A DNA stretch of 64,000 bases. Origin: Ifrita kowaldi. Lineage: Eukaryota; Chordata; Aves; Passeriformes; Cinclosomatidae. Below, one piece after another: positions 61,101 to 64,000 of this stretch (positions are counted from its first letter, which is position 1; each line of letters starts with the position of its first letter). The notes below the pieces were generated by a model that saw only the letters and a list, made by a program, of their open reading frames with translations, ran no database searches and was not told where the DNA came from. The stretch spans positions 56,444-120,443 of the forward strand of contig VZRS01005488.1 in NCBI GenBank assembly GCA_013398055.1, in the 5' to 3' direction. The position numbers were made by a program, and so were the translations under genes.

Positions 61101-64000
61101 CTGTGAATTTCTAAGTCTATTCAGAAGATAATAGTGTGGGTAATTATATAATATAAACACCATATAGGCCATTTGCACTTCCTCAAGCGTAAAAACCAAT
61201 ACATTTCAAGCACAGGTTTGTGGAATGTCAATTTTAATCCACACACAACAGTTCTCTTCTGCAGTACAACAAAGCAATCTCAAAATGTATTTTAAAAAAT
61301 ATTTCTATAAGACCGACAGTGGTACTACCTATCCAGACATATGATTTAAGTAATTTTATATATTAGCCAAAAAAGTTCCTGGTATGACTACTCAGCAACT
61401 GGTATACAAAAAAACCACAACAACAGCAGCAACAAAAAGCAAAGCCCAAAAAAAACCCACCCCAAAAAAAACCCAACCAACCAACCTCAGAACAAAAAAA
61501 CAAAACCCAACCAACAAAGCAAAAATACCTACCAAACAACAAACATCTGAAGCTCTAAGACATATATAAATAAATAAGCAGAATTCTACCCTGCAGGTGG
61601 TAAACATATTGGAGGTAGGAATTCTCACAGACAAGTGGCAATAATAGAACAAATATCTATAGTGATACGACAGTTCTAACCCTTTTTTTTTCCTACAGGG
61701 AAGAGAAAGAAGGACTAAATATCTATTCAGATAGGTCTACATCCATCAGGCTTTCACATTTATTTTGAAAATTTAGAGTTTTTACCTTTTTTTTTAATTT
61801 GCCTCTAAATGAATACCAACACCAGATATATTCTAATTTAGCTCATCACCAGCATTACAAGTTCTCCAATTGTATTGCATCAACACACCAAAAACTTTCT
61901 CAAAACACCTCTCAGCAGTCTCCAAAACATGACAACCATCATTTCCCATTAATTTCTGTTAATGTTATGACAAAATATAGTAACATTCTACTATAAGCCA
62001 TACTAAAAACTTCTCTTAGGTAAAATGATTTTCTATACACTTGAAAATACCAAAATGAAAATAAGTTATTCTTTAGAAGTAAAGAGTGTCCTTCCTTGTT
62101 TTATACAGATTGTCTTTGGAGAAAAAAAAAAATTGGAAAAAATCCTGATAATTTCATGTCATTATTTCTACTTTTGTTAGGTTTGGGGTTTTTTTAATCT
62201 TGAAAGGTTTTTTAAGACCTGGATGTTTATGGAACTCAAAACAAAATAATTCTCACTTAATAGCATACCTGCTTGTAGGATTAAGTCCCAAAAAAGCGCT
62301 AATACAAGACAAAAAGAAAAATCAAAACTGATTCTTAACCTCCAAAAAGATTCATAATATATTTAACTATTCAAAAAACGAAAACATAAAATTCCCATTC
62401 CAGTGCTGGTAGCCGTCAGAATTCCCTTTTCACAATAAAGACTGTACAAAAAAGGCAACAAAGTGAAAAATCAGACTGAATGATCTTCTGTATCCTAGAT
62501 TTCTCTCATAATTCAGTATTCCTCTGTACAAATACAAAATACTGTGCTCCCATCAACACACACTAATATTCTAATAAAAGGCTCCATGCTTATTGCACCC
62601 CAAATTCCTTAGACCGCACACAGACTTTTCTGGCTATTAAAGATTAATATTTAGCTTTTCTTTATTCATTAAGCACAAACAAACTTGACTACAAGACTGA
62701 CACAGATGAGTCACAATAAATTCATTCCCTAAAATTTGTGTCTGCTATCAGTGGAGAGCCTACAGTTACAAACTTAAAAGCCATTTTAAGATCTGTTGTA
62801 AACACTGATCACCAATCACCCATTTATCCACTTTTTTTTTCATAAAACCTTGTGTGAACATAGGAAACGTTATAAATGAACAGGCAAGAACAAAGTTTGG
62901 AAAGAAGGTAATAGCAGGCCTTCGTAGATGCATGATATTAATGAATGAAAGAATAGAAGGAAAGTAAATTTTAGTTTACCTGTCCTCAGTAATTCATGGC
63001 ACTATTAATTGTCCTTCATGTCAAAGTTTAGTGTATTTATTTTCTCAAAAGTTATGCTGTGTCTTAGGATATGTCCATATCAACAATCTCCATTACACAT
63101 TCCTTTTTTTCTGGCAACCTGTGGGCATTGAGGGGAAAAAAGAAAACATTTAATGGCGTAGTGTGTCTCATACTGATAGAGCATGAGATTATCATGTGAT
63201 TTAGAATGAACATAAAAATCCTGTAACTAATTATGAAACAGAAACAGCTCTAAAGTGCAAGCAGTTGAAATTTCTTAGGCAGACCACCTAAAACATACAA
63301 TGTATAAACAAAGAAAATGAAAGCGAATTTATCTGGTTTTGACTAGAGGTTATAGTCTGTTCTGCTTCTCTTAATCAACAACAATTTTAATAATAATGTG
63401 AACCTTGTTCTTGAGACACCACAAAGTGGATAGTCTATGCTACAGTCATCCCATTTACCAGACAAAATATTTGCCAATTCACACCAGAACTCAATGACAA
63501 AGAAAAAACCATTATCCTTTTCTGAACTGCATTTATTGAAATGCAGCTAGTTATTTTATTGTGGGTTGGGTTTTTCCAATGTTTATAGCATTTTATAGCA
63601 TTTGGCAGAAGCTGTACATTCAGCAAGGCCAAATGTACAGTGCTGGGGAGCACCTGGGAACTTGGGTATTCTTTGTGCGCAAACTGTCTCTGAGAGTAGA
63701 GCCACTTCCTGACAGGAATTAAATGCTAGGTATCATCTCCATGACATACATAAATCTTCCCTACTAGCTCCAGATCTGAACAGTAATTTTTTTTATCCCC
63801 TAGGACAAGCTTTTCATCATTCTGATTCCATTCCAGTTTTATATATGTGTGACAGTCATTAATGGTTCCTCATTTGTTTTATTAATCTGGAGATACTTTA
63901 TGTTACTCGGCCGAGGAAAACTAAATTCTAAGGCAGGTGTGTATCATGTTTATTTTGCACAGTGTAGCTATTCAAATACTTGGAAATGTAATTTTTCCTT
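61101..64000. other. AT-rich noncoding DNA to the window end
   Basis: The span contains an A/C-rich low-complexity block (61405-61545) and several homopolymers. ORFs are short and lack domains; the K/T/P-rich one at 61384-61569 is a translation of the A/C tract. No CR1 tail, LTR end or RNA gene was recognised. Confidence 0.6.
61405..61545. repeat. A/C-rich low-complexity block
   Basis: About 140 bp are composed almost entirely of A and C on the plus strand ('aaaaaaaacccacccc', 'aaccaaccaacc', 'caacaacagcagcaac'). It lies about 310 bp downstream of the solo LTR. Confidence 0.88.

Noticed and set aside
60652..61131. A 159-codon ORF and overlapping ORFs in both orientations
   Set aside because: They lie almost wholly in the solo LTR. 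The long frames come from its GC-rich composition, and no retroviral gag, pol or env motif is present.
61384..61569. A K/T/P-rich ORF and its hydrophobic antisense partner
   Set aside because: Both are translations of the A/C-rich low-complexity block.
1..64000. tRNA, 5S, U1, U2, U6, 7SK, 7SL, Y RNA genes, CRISPR arrays, bacterial operons or mitochondrial insertions
   Set aside because: I scanned by eye for characteristic conserved words and regular spacers and found none. The composition and repeats are those of vertebrate nuclear DNA.

Overview
This is AT-rich, gene-poor vertebrate nuclear DNA and almost certainly comes from a bird. The best evidence is six separate CR1 (chicken repeat 1) LINE remnants. 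Several end in the diagnostic CR1 3' signature, a block resembling 'cccttccaac' followed by an 'attctatg'-type octamer tail. There is also a solo LTR starting TGTGGTGGGTTG, which matches from memory a family of avian endogenous retroviral (ERVL-type) LTRs common in Neoaves, including passerines. The species cannot be told from this window.

Layout: 1-7391 is unique AT-rich DNA. A ~1.0 kb CR1 fragment with a damaged reverse transcriptase segment lies at 7392-8400 (+). Unique DNA follows to a short minus-strand CR1 at 16306-16606, then more unique DNA to a short plus-strand CR1 at 22192-22520. The stretch 22521-36239 is mostly unique; it holds a 507-bp ORF at 23910-24416 that may be chance, a pair of diverged ~120-bp direct repeats at 29472 and 31736, and a diffuse GGTCAG-like segment near 35 kb. 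A ~0.85 kb CR1 lies at 36240-37092 (+), a 44-bp CR1 3' stub with an adjoining polypurine tract at 38657-38852, and a CR1 of a different 3' type at 44344-44790 (+). From 44.8 to 60.6 kb there is one weak exon-like ORF (45175-45377, minus), a perfect 14-bp tandem triplet and probable ancient amniote repeat debris near 50.3 kb. The 445-bp solo LTR (60651-61095) is flanked by perfect 5-bp target duplications and forms a GC-rich island. The rest, to 64000, is AT-rich with an A/C-rich low-complexity block.

No functional protein-coding gene, tRNA, rRNA or snRNA could be supported. The recognisable protein similarity is to CR1 ORF2 (the end of the reverse transcriptase and the C-terminal region), and every copy is 5'-truncated; the longer ones also carry stops or frameshifts. 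The window therefore reads as a gene desert or part of a very large intron, with a TE load of about 5%. I found no convincing novel system. The most checkable observations are the LTR with its intact target duplication, the unidentified repeat pair near 30 kb, and the exon-like ORF at 45.2 kb.
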